NCBI GenBank assembly: GCA_964552195.1
Contig: CAZKFM010000012.1
Coordinates: 32,730-96,729 of the forward strand
DNA length: 64,000 nt
Reading direction: 5' to 3'
Origin: CAZKAP01 sp964552195
GTDB taxonomy: Bacteria; Bacteroidota; Bacteroidia; Flavobacteriales; Flavobacteriaceae
The position numbers and the translations under genes are program-made. Below are positions 18,405-26,167 of this stretch, piece after piece (the stretch's first letter is position 1; each line of letters starts with the position of its first letter). The notes beneath the pieces were generated by a model, which was not told the origin of the DNA, searched no databases, and saw only the letters and a list, made by a program, of their open reading frames with translations.

Positions 18405-18958
18405 TATTGGCTGTTTAAGTGAATTAACGCAAAAACCGAGTAATTTATGATATCCTGATAGTTGGCCCCAACCCCTTCGCTGACCTCGGTTACTCCCTGA
18501 TTATCTTCGATCTGCTTTACCCTGAATATCTTTTGCAAAATCAAGTCGGTCAGGGAGGGTACGCGCATATCCCTCCAGGCCTCACCGTAATCGTGGTTTT
18601 TTCGCAACATCAGCTCACGCGTTTGGTCGAGTACCCGATCGTAATGCCCGACTGCCTCATCGGCGCTCAGATCCGGCTCGGAAGCCACTCCCAGTTCAAT
18701 CTGGACCAGGGCCATCAGCGCATAATTGACCAGCCCAATGAACTCCGAAACTTCTCCCTCGTCCACCATTCTCTGGTCGATTTCCTGCAATTGCCTGATA
18801 CGCTGTGCTTTAATAAACAACTGGTCGGTAAGGGAAGGCAGCCTCAGGATTCTCCAGGCTGTGCCATAATCCCGGGTTTTTCGAATAAACAAATCCCGGC
18901 ACTTCTGGGTCTCCCGGTCGTACTCTTCCAAAGTCTGCTTTACTGTTTCCATCTGCAA
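18404..18958 (-). CDS. DUF1599 protein with internal duplication
   Basis: First gene of the operon; 184 residues. It is built from two similar halves, each with the pattern DYGxAWRxxRxPSLTD: NHDYGEAWRDMRVPSLTD and TRDYGTAWRILRLPSLTD. Each half is preceded by a Asp-Arg helix with charged residues (YDRETQKCRDLF and YDRVLDQTRELM). DUF1599 is suspected to be a nucleotide-modifying family, but no activity is assigned. Its stop overlaps the BT_3928 start. A divergent promoter region of about 60 bp separates it from folP. Confidence 0.9.
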   Translation of the reverse strand: MQMETVKQTLEEYDRETQKCRDLFIRKTRDYGTAWRILRLPSLTDQLFIKAQRIRQLQEIDQRMVDEGEVSEFIGLVNYALMALVQIELGVASEPDLSADEAVGHYDRVLDQTRELMLRKNHDYGEAWRDMRVPSLTDLILQKIFRVKQIEDNQGVTEVSEGVGANYQDIINYSVFALIHLNSQ

Positions 18959-19017
18959 ACTGCAATTTCCATAAAAAATGGCACTTTTGTTAATTATAGC
19001 CCTTCAAATTTCATAGA

Positions 19018-19878
19018 ATGCCAAAGCCTTTTTTTCTGAATATAGGGGGTGAACTACTAGACCTGTCCACCCCTCGTGTGATGGGTATATTAAATATTAC
19101 CTCGGATTCCTTCTACGATGGAGGACGTTATTTAAATCCGGACAAGGCCGTCAAACAGGCCGGACGGATGCTGGAGGAAGGCGCAACGATCATCGACGTG
19201 GGAGGATACAGTTCCCGACCGGGGGCGGATCACATCTCAGAGGAAGAGGAGCTGAAGAGGGTAATTCCAGCAATTAAGGCCATCAAATCGTCCTACTCGG
19301 AAGCCCGGATATCCATAGATACCTTCCGCAGTGAGGTGGCCCGTGCTGCGGTTCAGGAAGGTGCGGCCCTGATTAACGACATCAGCAGTGGCCAGGCCGA
19401 CAGCCAGATGCTTACCGTGGCGGCCCACCTGGGAGTTCCATATATCGGCATGCACATGAGAGGTACGCCTAAGACCATGACCGGGCTCACGGAATACGAA
19501 CACGTTACCCGAGATCTGGTACACTACTTTTCCGATCTGAAGGCCCGTGCGATCCTTGAGGGAATAACCGACCTGATCATCGACCCGGGCTTCGGATTTG
19601 CCAAGACTCCGGAGCAGAACTTTCAGCTCCTGCGGGAACTGGACCACTTTGCCTGGCTCGATCTTCCCGTACTGGTAGGTGTGAGCCGGAAATCCTTCAT
19701 TTACAAAACTCTGGGACGAACCGCCGAAGAAGCGCTGAACGGCACAACCGTAATTCACACCCTGGCCCTGCTCAAGGGGGCCCACATCCTAAGAGTACAC
19801 GATGTGCGGGAAGCTCAGGACTGCATCCGATTGCTTAATGTTTATAATGATGATCTGGCAAGGCAGGTTCAGCCATAA
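19018..19878 (+). CDS. folP: Dihydropteroate synthase
   Basis: Condenses p-aminobenzoate with dihydropterin diphosphate in folate synthesis. Hallmarks: MGILNITSDSFYDGG near residue 22 (DHPS signature 1), the INDISSGQ block, and the DPGFGFAKT and GVSRKSF segments. The 286-residue length is normal. It is divergent from the DUF1599 operon and directly precedes cdaA, an order I know from many Bacteroidota. The other folate genes folE and a DHFR-like gene are elsewhere in the window. Confidence 0.96.
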   Translation: MPKPFFLNIGGELLDLSTPRVMGILNITSDSFYDGGRYLNPDKAVKQAGRMLEEGATIIDVGGYSSRPGADHISEEEELKRVIPAIKAIKSSYSEARISIDTFRSEVARAAVQEGAALINDISSGQADSQMLTVAAHLGVPYIGMHMRGTPKTMTGLTEYEHVTRDLVHYFSDLKARAILEGITDLIIDPGFGFAKTPEQNFQLLRELDHFAWLDLPVLVGVSRKSFIYKTLGRTAEEALNGTTVIHTLALLKGAHILRVHDVREAQDCIRLLNVYNDDLARQVQP

Positions 19879-19927
19879 GGATTACCGTTCTTAGCAGTAA
19901 TTTTTAACTTTACCAAAAGGCTCCTTC

Positions 19928-20716
19928 TTGGAAATATTCAAAGTCCTCCAATTCCGGATTACCGATTTTCTCGACATTCTCTTAATGGCTTTGCTTTTTT
20001 ACTACGGTTACCGACTGCTAAAGGGCACCGTTGCCATTAATATTTTCATCGGTCTGGTTCTGGTGTGGGCCTTCTGGAACATCACCGAACTGCTCGGGAT
20101 GAAAATGATCAGCAGTGTGGTCGGTGGGTTTATACAGGTAGGTTTCATCGTTTTGATTGTGGTGTTTCAGCAGGAAATTCGAAAGTTCCTGCTCCTGATC
20201 GGATCGACCAACCTGGCCACTCGTATTAAATTCATGCGGTACTTCCGTTTTCTTAAAACCGAACTCAATGAGACCGATCATACCCAGATCGATGTGGTTT
20301 TAAGGGCCTGTGAGAAAATGGGCAACGAACGAACCGGTGCACTGATCGTCATCGAGCGTCAGAATTCGCTTGATTTCGTAAAAACGACGGGAGATAAAAT
20401 GAATATCGAAATCACCCAGCCCATTATTGAAAGTATATTCCACAAGAGCGGCCCCCTGCACGACGGAGCCGTTGTGATACAGGGCAATCACATCACCGCC
20501 ACACGCGTGATCCTTCCGGTTTCCAACGATCGGACCATCCCGCTCAAATACGGCCTGAGGCACCGGGCGGCCGTTGGCATAACCGAGCGCACGGATGCTC
20601 TTTGCCTGGTAGTGAGCGAGGAAACCGGGAACCTGGTTTACATAAGAGACAAGCAATTTGTACCTTACGAATCACTGGAGGAACTGTCTTCCATGATCAA
20701 AACCGACCTGAACTAA
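19928..20716 (+). CDS. cdaA: Diadenylate cyclase CdaA (c-di-AMP synthase)
   Basis: Membrane enzyme that makes cyclic di-AMP from two ATP. The first 90 residues carry three transmembrane helices. The DisA_N-type catalytic domain has the key motifs DGAVVI (within LHDGAVVIQGN) and RHRAAVGI. The length of 262 is normal. The start is a TTG at 19928, since no upstream ATG fits and the first helix begins just after; a TAACTTTA promoter-like hexamer pair lies about 16 bp before. The next gene starts 2 bp after its stop, so the two are translationally coupled. Confidence 0.94.
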   Translation: MEIFKVLQFRITDFLDILLMALLFYYGYRLLKGTVAINIFIGLVLVWAFWNITELLGMKMISSVVGGFIQVGFIVLIVVFQQEIRKFLLLIGSTNLATRIKFMRYFRFLKTELNETDHTQIDVVLRACEKMGNERTGALIVIERQNSLDFVKTTGDKMNIEITQPIIESIFHKSGPLHDGAVVIQGNHITATRVILPVSNDRTIPLKYGLRHRAAVGITERTDALCLVVSEETGNLVYIRDKQFVPYESLEELSSMIKTDLN

Positions 20717-20718
20717 CC

Positions 20719-21504
20719 GTGAATTGCCTGAACTGTAAGAGCGAACTGGAGGAAAGGGACGAATACTGCTTTCAGTGTGGGGCCCGTGTCATGCGCGAGC
20801 GATTGACCATAGGTAAGCTCCTAAACGAAATCCTGTCGCATTTCACTAATCTGGAAAGCGGTCTGTACAGTACCCTGATTGACCTGACCGTGAGGCCCGA
20901 ACGCGTGACCGTTGGATTTATTGAGGGGTTGCGCAAGCGTTACCTGAAACCTGGAGGATATCTGGCACTGAGCCTGACCCTGTCGGGAATCATTATCTTT
21001 TTCATGCTTCGGGTCAAGGACCAGATCAGTTTCGATGCCATTGCAATGAGTCAGGAGGCCTCTTTGGCGGCCAAGAAAATGTTCGATAACATCAACGATT
21101 TCCAGGCCCTCATGTTCGTCTCCTACATTCCCATGGCAGCCGCGGCCAGTTTCCTGTGCTTTCCGGAGCGAAAGTTCAATTTCGCCGAGAGGAATGTGAT
21201 TTTCGCCTACGCCATATCCCATGTGAGCGTGCTCACCTTTATCCCCTTTCTGATCCTCTTAATTATAGACCCTCAGGACTACATATCGGTCTCGGTCTAC
21301 AGCCTGCCCCTGCTCTTCATGGTCATGGGTTTTTACATTATCCGGGCCTCACGGCTCAGTCTGTTGGAGCAATTGCCTCGTTTGCTGGTCTTCTTTATGC
21401 TTATGTTTGTCTTCTACATAGGCGAAAGCATATTTATCGCTCTGATCATGCTGCTTACCGGAGTAATGAGTTTACAGGATTTCGCACCCGCGGCAGCAGG
21501 TTAA
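20719..21504 (+). CDS. DUF3667 membrane protein with N-terminal zinc ribbon
   Basis: The 261-residue product starts from a GTG two bases after the cdaA stop. It opens with a zinc ribbon (two CxxC pairs, CLNC and CFQC), then the diagnostic DUF3667 block LIDLTVRPERVTVGFIEG, followed by RKRYLKPGGYLALSLTLSG and four or five transmembrane helices. Function of DUF3667 is unknown. The tight coupling to cdaA suggests a role linked to c-di-AMP or envelope control, which is inference. The longer frame reaching back to 20602 overlaps cdaA and was not used. Confidence 0.87.
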   Translation: MNCLNCKSELEERDEYCFQCGARVMRERLTIGKLLNEILSHFTNLESGLYSTLIDLTVRPERVTVGFIEGLRKRYLKPGGYLALSLTLSGIIIFFMLRVKDQISFDAIAMSQEASLAAKKMFDNINDFQALMFVSYIPMAAAASFLCFPERKFNFAERNVIFAYAISHVSVLTFIPFLILLIIDPQDYISVSVYSLPLLFMVMGFYIIRASRLSLLEQLPRLLVFFMLMFVFYIGESIFIALIMLLTGVMSLQDFAPAAAG

Positions 21505-21645
21505 ACAATTGACCGTACTTTTCTATATTGCATGCAGTTCTGGAAACGGATCTGACACCCACACAGGAAGTCGAATCGCTGAGCTGCATCAGCTGCGAGG
21601 AAGACATACGCCGGGGTTGCCTATTGCCCCCACTGCGGGGCCAAG

Positions 21646-22362
21646 GTGCTAACCAAAAGACTGAGCATAGCAGGCCTGCTCCAAGAGGTATTCTTCCAGC
21701 TATTTAATCTGGAAACCGGTTTTATTCGGACGGCCATCGATTTAACCGTTCGTCCCGAAAAGGTAACCGTAGGCTTTATGAGGGGGGTCCGAAAGAAATA
21801 CCTGCGACCCGGATCCTATCTTGCCCTTAGCCTGACCCTATCGGGTGCCCTGGTGTACTTTATATTGCGTGCCAAGGATCGTATCAATTTTGACAGTATT
21901 ATGGCTGCCGGACAGTCCTCGGATGGAGCCATGCGGGTATTCGAGGCGACCATGGACTATCAGGCATTACTGAACGTGACGTACACTCCCATATGGGCCA
22001 TCGCCAGCTTCCTGTGTTTTCCGGAGAAACGGTTCAACCTGGCAGAACGGAGTGTAATTTTTACCTACGGTATCGCCCATTACAGTATTTTGACATTTCT
22101 ACCTTCCCTGGTGTTGCTGGCATACTTCCCTGAGAGCTATGTTAGTGCCTCCGTGTACGCATTGGTACTGCTGTTTTTGGGTTATGGATTCTACATTTAT
22201 CGGGCTTCCGGACTGAATCTCGTGGAGCTGATCGGCAGGCTGACGGTTTTTTATGCGCTGATGTTCATTTTCTTCATGATGGTCAGTATTGGGATCAATG
22301 TACTCCTCATACTAACCGGTGTTATTGACATACAGGATTTTGTTCCAAAGACCGTTGAATAA
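21646..22362 (+). CDS. DUF3667 membrane protein, paralogue, zinc ribbon split by an apparent frameshift
   Basis: The 238-residue frame is a clear paralogue of the preceding gene: IDLTVRPEKVTVGFMRG, RKKYLRPGSYLALSLTLSG, and the FLCFPEKRFNLAERSVIF helix are nearly the same. The annotated GTG start lacks a ribbon, but YCPHCGAKV lies just upstream in the same frame, and SCISCEEDIR lies further upstream in a different frame, beginning at a TTG near 21528. One extra G in the GGGG run at 21613-21616 would join them. The true gene is therefore probably 21528-22362 with one base error or a real frameshift mutation. Confidence 0.72.
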   Translation: MLTKRLSIAGLLQEVFFQLFNLETGFIRTAIDLTVRPEKVTVGFMRGVRKKYLRPGSYLALSLTLSGALVYFILRAKDRINFDSIMAAGQSSDGAMRVFEATMDYQALLNVTYTPIWAIASFLCFPEKRFNLAERSVIFTYGIAHYSILTFLPSLVLLAYFPESYVSASVYALVLLFLGYGFYIYRASGLNLVELIGRLTVFYALMFIFFMMVSIGINVLLILTGVIDIQDFVPKTVE

Positions 22363-22428
22363 TGCCCTCCACAAAAAAAATGGATTAAACCAGGATTTTC
22401 GAGCTCCCAGAAAACCGGAATACCTGCT

Positions 22429-24204
22429 TTACGCGGCCTCTTCCTGTTTGAACTGGGCCTCATAGAGATCCTTGTAATAACCGCCCTTCTGCAGTAGTTC
22501 TGCGTGCGTGCCCTTCTCCACGATCCGTCCCCCATCCATTACCCAGATGGTGCTTGCCTTTTTTACTGTAGCCAGGCGGTGCGCGATAACGATACTGGTA
22601 CGGCCCTTGGTGATTTCCTCAGTGGCCTTCTGGATCAGTTGTTCCGAATACGTATCCACCGAAGAAGTGGCCTCGTCCAGAATCAGGATGCCGGGGTTAC
22701 TTACATAGGCCCTGAGAAAAGCGATGAGCTGACGCTGGCCGCTCGAAAGCATGCCTCCGCGCTCCTTCACATTGAAGTCGTAGCCCCCGGGCAGGCTGCT
22801 GATAAAATCGTGGATGCCGATCTGCCTGGCGGCACGTTCGATGTCTTCCCGGGTAACCGAAGGGTCGTTCAGGGCTATGTTCTTAGCTATAGTATCGGCG
22901 AACAGGAAAACGTCCTGCAATACAATGGCAATATGAGACCGCAGCGCCGACAACTTCCAGTCCCGTATTTCTACTCCATCGATACGGATGGAACCCTCCT
23001 GTATATCGTAAAAACGGTTGAGTAGATTAATAATAGTGGATTTACCCGCACCGGTAGCACCCACTATGGCCACGGTGGAACCCGCTGGCACCTTCATGGA
23101 AACCCCGTGCAATACATCCTGACCAGGCTTGTAGGCAAAACGCACCCGGTCCAGTTCGATATCGCCCCGGACGCTCTCCGACTCGTGGGTACCCTCGTCG
23201 GGTATGCTGCTTTCGGTGTCGAGTATCGAGAATACCCGATTGGAAGCAACCATCCCCATCTGAAGGGTGTTGAATTTATCGGCTATATGGCGAAGTGGGC
23301 GAAACAACATGCCCGTCAGCAATATAAATGTGAAGATAAAACCGTACTGATCCGCCCCCTGGGGTCCCATTACATTCTGCAGCCCACCGTACCAGACCAC
23401 CAGACCCGTAGCCACCGAGGCCAGCATTTCGGCTATGGCAAAGAAGATCGAATTATACCAGATTGTCTTCAGCCAGGCCTTTTTGTGGAATTCGTTAATC
23501 TGTGAAAAGCGTTCCATCTCTATGTCTTCCCGTGTGAAGAGCTGAACGATCTTCATCCCCGCCAGTCGCTCCTGTACAAAGGAATTGAGTTCGGCCACCC
23601 GGCCACGTACCTCGACGAAGGCTACTTTTATAGAGCGCTGAAACCAGCGGGTGACCAACAAAAGCACGGGCAGGATGGTAAAAATAATGAGGGTGAGTTT
23701 CCAGCTGATTACCGCCATGATTACCGCCACAACGACCATTTTGAGCAAATCGGCTATGATGGTGAAGAAGCCCTGACTAAAGATTTCACCTATCTTCTGA
23801 AGATCGGAAACGGAACGGGTAACCAACACACCGATGGATGAGTTGTCGAAATACGTCATCTTGAACCGGAGCATCTTCCGGTATAGTGCAATGCGCAGAT
23901 CCCGTATAACGGATTCGCCTAGCCAGTTGGCATAATACGTGAAGAGAAGCTGGCAAATGACCTCTCCCAGGAGTACGGCTCCCATGAGTACAACCAGCTG
24001 TACGAGCTTCTCGGCATCCATGCTGGTTATGGCCACATCGACCAGGCGCCCTACCAATACGGGGGTGAGTACGGCAAAACCCGAAAGCAGTATGGCTGCC
24101 AGGGCAACACCGGCAAAAACTCCGCTATAGGGTCGGGTATACCTCATCACCCGGCTGAAGAGCCGGAGATCAAAGGCCTTGCCTGTTTCCTTGGATGTAC
24201 TCAT
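22429..24204 (-). CDS. ABC transporter ATP-binding/permease protein (MsbA-like exporter)
   Basis: Half-transporter with a six-helix membrane domain fused to an ATPase; 591 residues, which works as a dimer. In the ATPase part, Walker A is GATGAGKST, the signature is LSSGQRQLIAFLRA, Walker B is ILILDEATSSVD, and the H-loop is VIAHRLATV. It is similar to lipid or multidrug exporters; substrate is unknown. The ATG at 24204 makes a four-base ATGA overlap with the truA stop, which decides the start over an in-frame TTG at 24210. Confidence 0.94.
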   Translation of the reverse strand: MSTSKETGKAFDLRLFSRVMRYTRPYSGVFAGVALAAILLSGFAVLTPVLVGRLVDVAITSMDAEKLVQLVVLMGAVLLGEVICQLLFTYYANWLGESVIRDLRIALYRKMLRFKMTYFDNSSIGVLVTRSVSDLQKIGEIFSQGFFTIIADLLKMVVVAVIMAVISWKLTLIIFTILPVLLLVTRWFQRSIKVAFVEVRGRVAELNSFVQERLAGMKIVQLFTREDIEMERFSQINEFHKKAWLKTIWYNSIFFAIAEMLASVATGLVVWYGGLQNVMGPQGADQYGFIFTFILLTGMLFRPLRHIADKFNTLQMGMVASNRVFSILDTESSIPDEGTHESESVRGDIELDRVRFAYKPGQDVLHGVSMKVPAGSTVAIVGATGAGKSTIINLLNRFYDIQEGSIRIDGVEIRDWKLSALRSHIAIVLQDVFLFADTIAKNIALNDPSVTREDIERAARQIGIHDFISSLPGGYDFNVKERGGMLSSGQRQLIAFLRAYVSNPGILILDEATSSVDTYSEQLIQKATEEITKGRTSIVIAHRLATVKKASTIWVMDGGRIVEKGTHAELLQKGGYYKDLYEAQFKQEEAA

Positions 24205-24947
24205 AACCAAATGTCGTCGGGATAAATAACGCGGGTCAAATATAATCCTTTTGCGGGCACCGATGCCCCGGCTTCGCTCCGGTTTCTGCTTTCCAGAACT
24301 TCCTGCATCCAGGATACTTCACGCTTGCCCTGGCCAATTTCCAGAAGCGTACCCACTACAGCCCTCACCATGTTTCTCAAGAAGCGGTCTGCGGTGATAT
24401 GAAACACCCAGAGGCATTCGGACTCCTGCCTCCACTCTGCTTCTTTCAGGTCGCAACGGAAGGTTTTAACATCGGTATTCGATTTGGAGAAGCACTCAAA
24501 ATCCCGATGCTCCAGCATGCCTGCCGCAGCCTGATTCATCCGTACGAAATTCAAATCCCCATAAAGGTAGTGAGCGCGTCCCTTCAGGAACGGGTCACGC
24601 CGTGTACTCAGCCAGTACTCGTAGCTTCGAAACACCGCATCAAAGCGGGCATGGGCGCTATCCCTGACCGGAACAATCCGCAAGATGGAAATATCCTCGG
24701 GCAGGAAGCGATTCAACCGGTGCAAAAGTTCTCCGGTATCCAGCTGCACCGCAGAATCGAAATGAGCGGGCATGAAACGGGCATGCACTCCCGCATCGGT
24801 CCGGCCCGCTCCGGTCAGAGTCGTTTCGGCACCGAGCATGGTAGACAGGGCAGACTCCACTACAGCCTGTACACTGTTTGCATTGGGTTGTCGCTGCCAA
24901 CCGCTGTAACACTCCCCGAGATAGGCGCATTCGAGAAAATATCTCAT
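24201..24947 (-). CDS. truA: tRNA pseudouridine synthase A
   Basis: Converts uridines at positions 38-40 of tRNA anticodon arms into pseudouridine. The catalytic Asp is in the family motif GAGRTDAGVHA near residue 52, and the flanking RLNRFLPEDI and FHITADRFLRNMVRA blocks match TruA. The 248-residue length is normal. Its stop overlaps the ATG of the ABC exporter by four bases, so the two form an operon. It is divergent from a metallophosphoesterase gene. Confidence 0.96.
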   Translation of the reverse strand: MRYFLECAYLGECYSGWQRQPNANSVQAVVESALSTMLGAETTLTGAGRTDAGVHARFMPAHFDSAVQLDTGELLHRLNRFLPEDISILRIVPVRDSAHARFDAVFRSYEYWLSTRRDPFLKGRAHYLYGDLNFVRMNQAAAGMLEHRDFECFSKSNTDVKTFRCDLKEAEWRQESECLWVFHITADRFLRNMVRAVVGTLLEIGQGKREVSWMQEVLESRNRSEAGASVPAKGLYLTRVIYPDDIWL

Positions 24948-25007
24948 GGCTTTGCCTTAGCTTTGGCCAAAGATAAGCCGGTACTCCGGACCAAAAGGAC
25001 CGATTTG

Positions 25008-25508
25008 ATGAAGATCCTGTTGCTCTCCGACACCCATGGTTATCTGGACGAAGCTATCCTAAGGCATGTGAAGTGGGCGGATGAAGTATGGCATGCAGGG
25101 GATATAGGATCCCAGGAAGTAACCGATAGCATTTCCCGCCTACGCCCCCTTGTAGGGGTCTTCGGAAATATTGACGGAACCGATATTCGCAAGGAGTTTC
25201 CCAAGGATCAGATTTTTTCCCGGGAAGGTGTCCGGGTATGGATGACTCACATAGGCGGATACCCCGGGCGTTTTTCGGTAGGAATCAGGGAGGGGCTAAG
25301 GAGACTGAATCCCGACCTGTTTATCTGTGGACATTCTCATATACTCAAGGTGATGAAGGATCCCGAAAGTGCTGTCCTTCACATGAATCCCGGAGCTTGC
25401 GGTCGTCATGGGTTTCACCAGCTCCGTACCATGCTGCGATTCGAACTCCGAGCCGGGAACATTGAGTCTCTTGAAGTCGTGGAACTCGGCCCCAGGTCGC
25501 GAGTATGA
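25008..25508 (+). CDS. Metallophosphoesterase (YfcE/MJ0936 family)
   Basis: Predicted phosphodiesterase of 166 residues with a two-metal site. The motifs are LSDTHGY, HAGDIGS, GNIDG, THIGGY and GHSH, in the right order for the YfcE-type calcineurin-like fold. Substrates of this family are often unknown small phosphodiesters. The ATG at 25008 starts right at the first strand (MKILLLSDTHG); a longer frame upstream runs antisense to truA and is not part of the gene. Confidence 0.92.
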   Translation: MKILLLSDTHGYLDEAILRHVKWADEVWHAGDIGSQEVTDSISRLRPLVGVFGNIDGTDIRKEFPKDQIFSREGVRVWMTHIGGYPGRFSVGIREGLRRLNPDLFICGHSHILKVMKDPESAVLHMNPGACGRHGFHQLRTMLRFELRAGNIESLEVVELGPRSRV

Positions 25509-25533
25509 GTGCGCATTAGAAGGTGACCTTTCA

Positions 25534-25562
25534 CAAAAAAACCCGGTGCAAAAGCACCGGGT
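25534..25562 (-). terminator. Intrinsic terminator of the DUF4293 gene
   Basis: ACCCGGTGC (25541-25549) pairs with GCACCGGGT (25554-25562) over a 4-nt loop, with an A run at 25535-25541 that gives a U tract on the minus strand. Confidence 0.83.
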
Positions 25563-25589
25563 TCACGCACTGTTACTAAGATATCCGAT

Positions 25590-26000
25590 TTAACGTAAAC
25601 GATCTACAGATTTTACGAGATCTTCGTCCTTTTTGATCGCCCTGTTGGCAAGGACCAACAGGACAATTGACAAAACTGGACCCAGCATCCCAATACCCTT
25701 CTCAGGGGCTTCCGCCCCTCCAGATAAACTTAGTGATCGGTAGACGAAAAATCCTAGTAATATAAGTTGAAGCAGCAGATTCAATCGATTGAGCACGAAC
25801 TGCCGCTGTCGGTCCGAAAACTGAAATATAGTGACTCCGGCTAAAATGGCCGACAGCCCGGCCGGAACCATCCATCCCGGCGTTTGATACAAATATACAG
25901 CGGATCCCTCGGGCGAGGCACCGATGGGCGCCAAAAAATACAGCAGTCCGTTCAGTAGTGCTGCCAGGCCCATATATATTGTCTGTATCCTTTGTATCAT
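25590..26000 (-). CDS. DUF4293 membrane protein
   Basis: Protein of 136 residues with four predicted transmembrane helices (LAALLNGLLYFLAP, VPAGLSAILAGVTIF, LLLQLILLGFFVY, LGPVLSIVLLVLAN). The start MIQRIQTIYM is typical of DUF4293, a family restricted to Bacteroidota and very often next to rho, as here. No activity is known. The ending VKSVDRLR just before the terminator also matches the family. Confidence 0.9.
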   Translation of the reverse strand: MIQRIQTIYMGLAALLNGLLYFLAPIGASPEGSAVYLYQTPGWMVPAGLSAILAGVTIFQFSDRQRQFVLNRLNLLLQLILLGFFVYRSLSLSGGAEAPEKGIGMLGPVLSIVLLVLANRAIKKDEDLVKSVDRLR

Positions 26001-26167
26001 TCCGTCGGAAATCAGGGCACAAATTTAGTTAATCCGAAAAAACCAGTTCCTAAAAAAATATTTGTACATTAGCAGAGTTATATAGTCCGAGCACTTACCC
26101 GGGTTTCTCAATCCCCTTTTGCCCACTAGACTTATCCTTTACTTATTCCGTATAACACATTCTTTTG

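Noticed and set aside
20602..20718. Upstream extension of the first DUF3667 gene
   Set aside because: It overlaps the conserved C-terminus of cdaA in another frame; the GTG at 20719 starts right before the zinc ribbon.
24399..25007. Upstream extension of the metallophosphoesterase frame
   Set aside because: It runs antisense to truA, and the conserved first strand begins exactly at ATG 25008.
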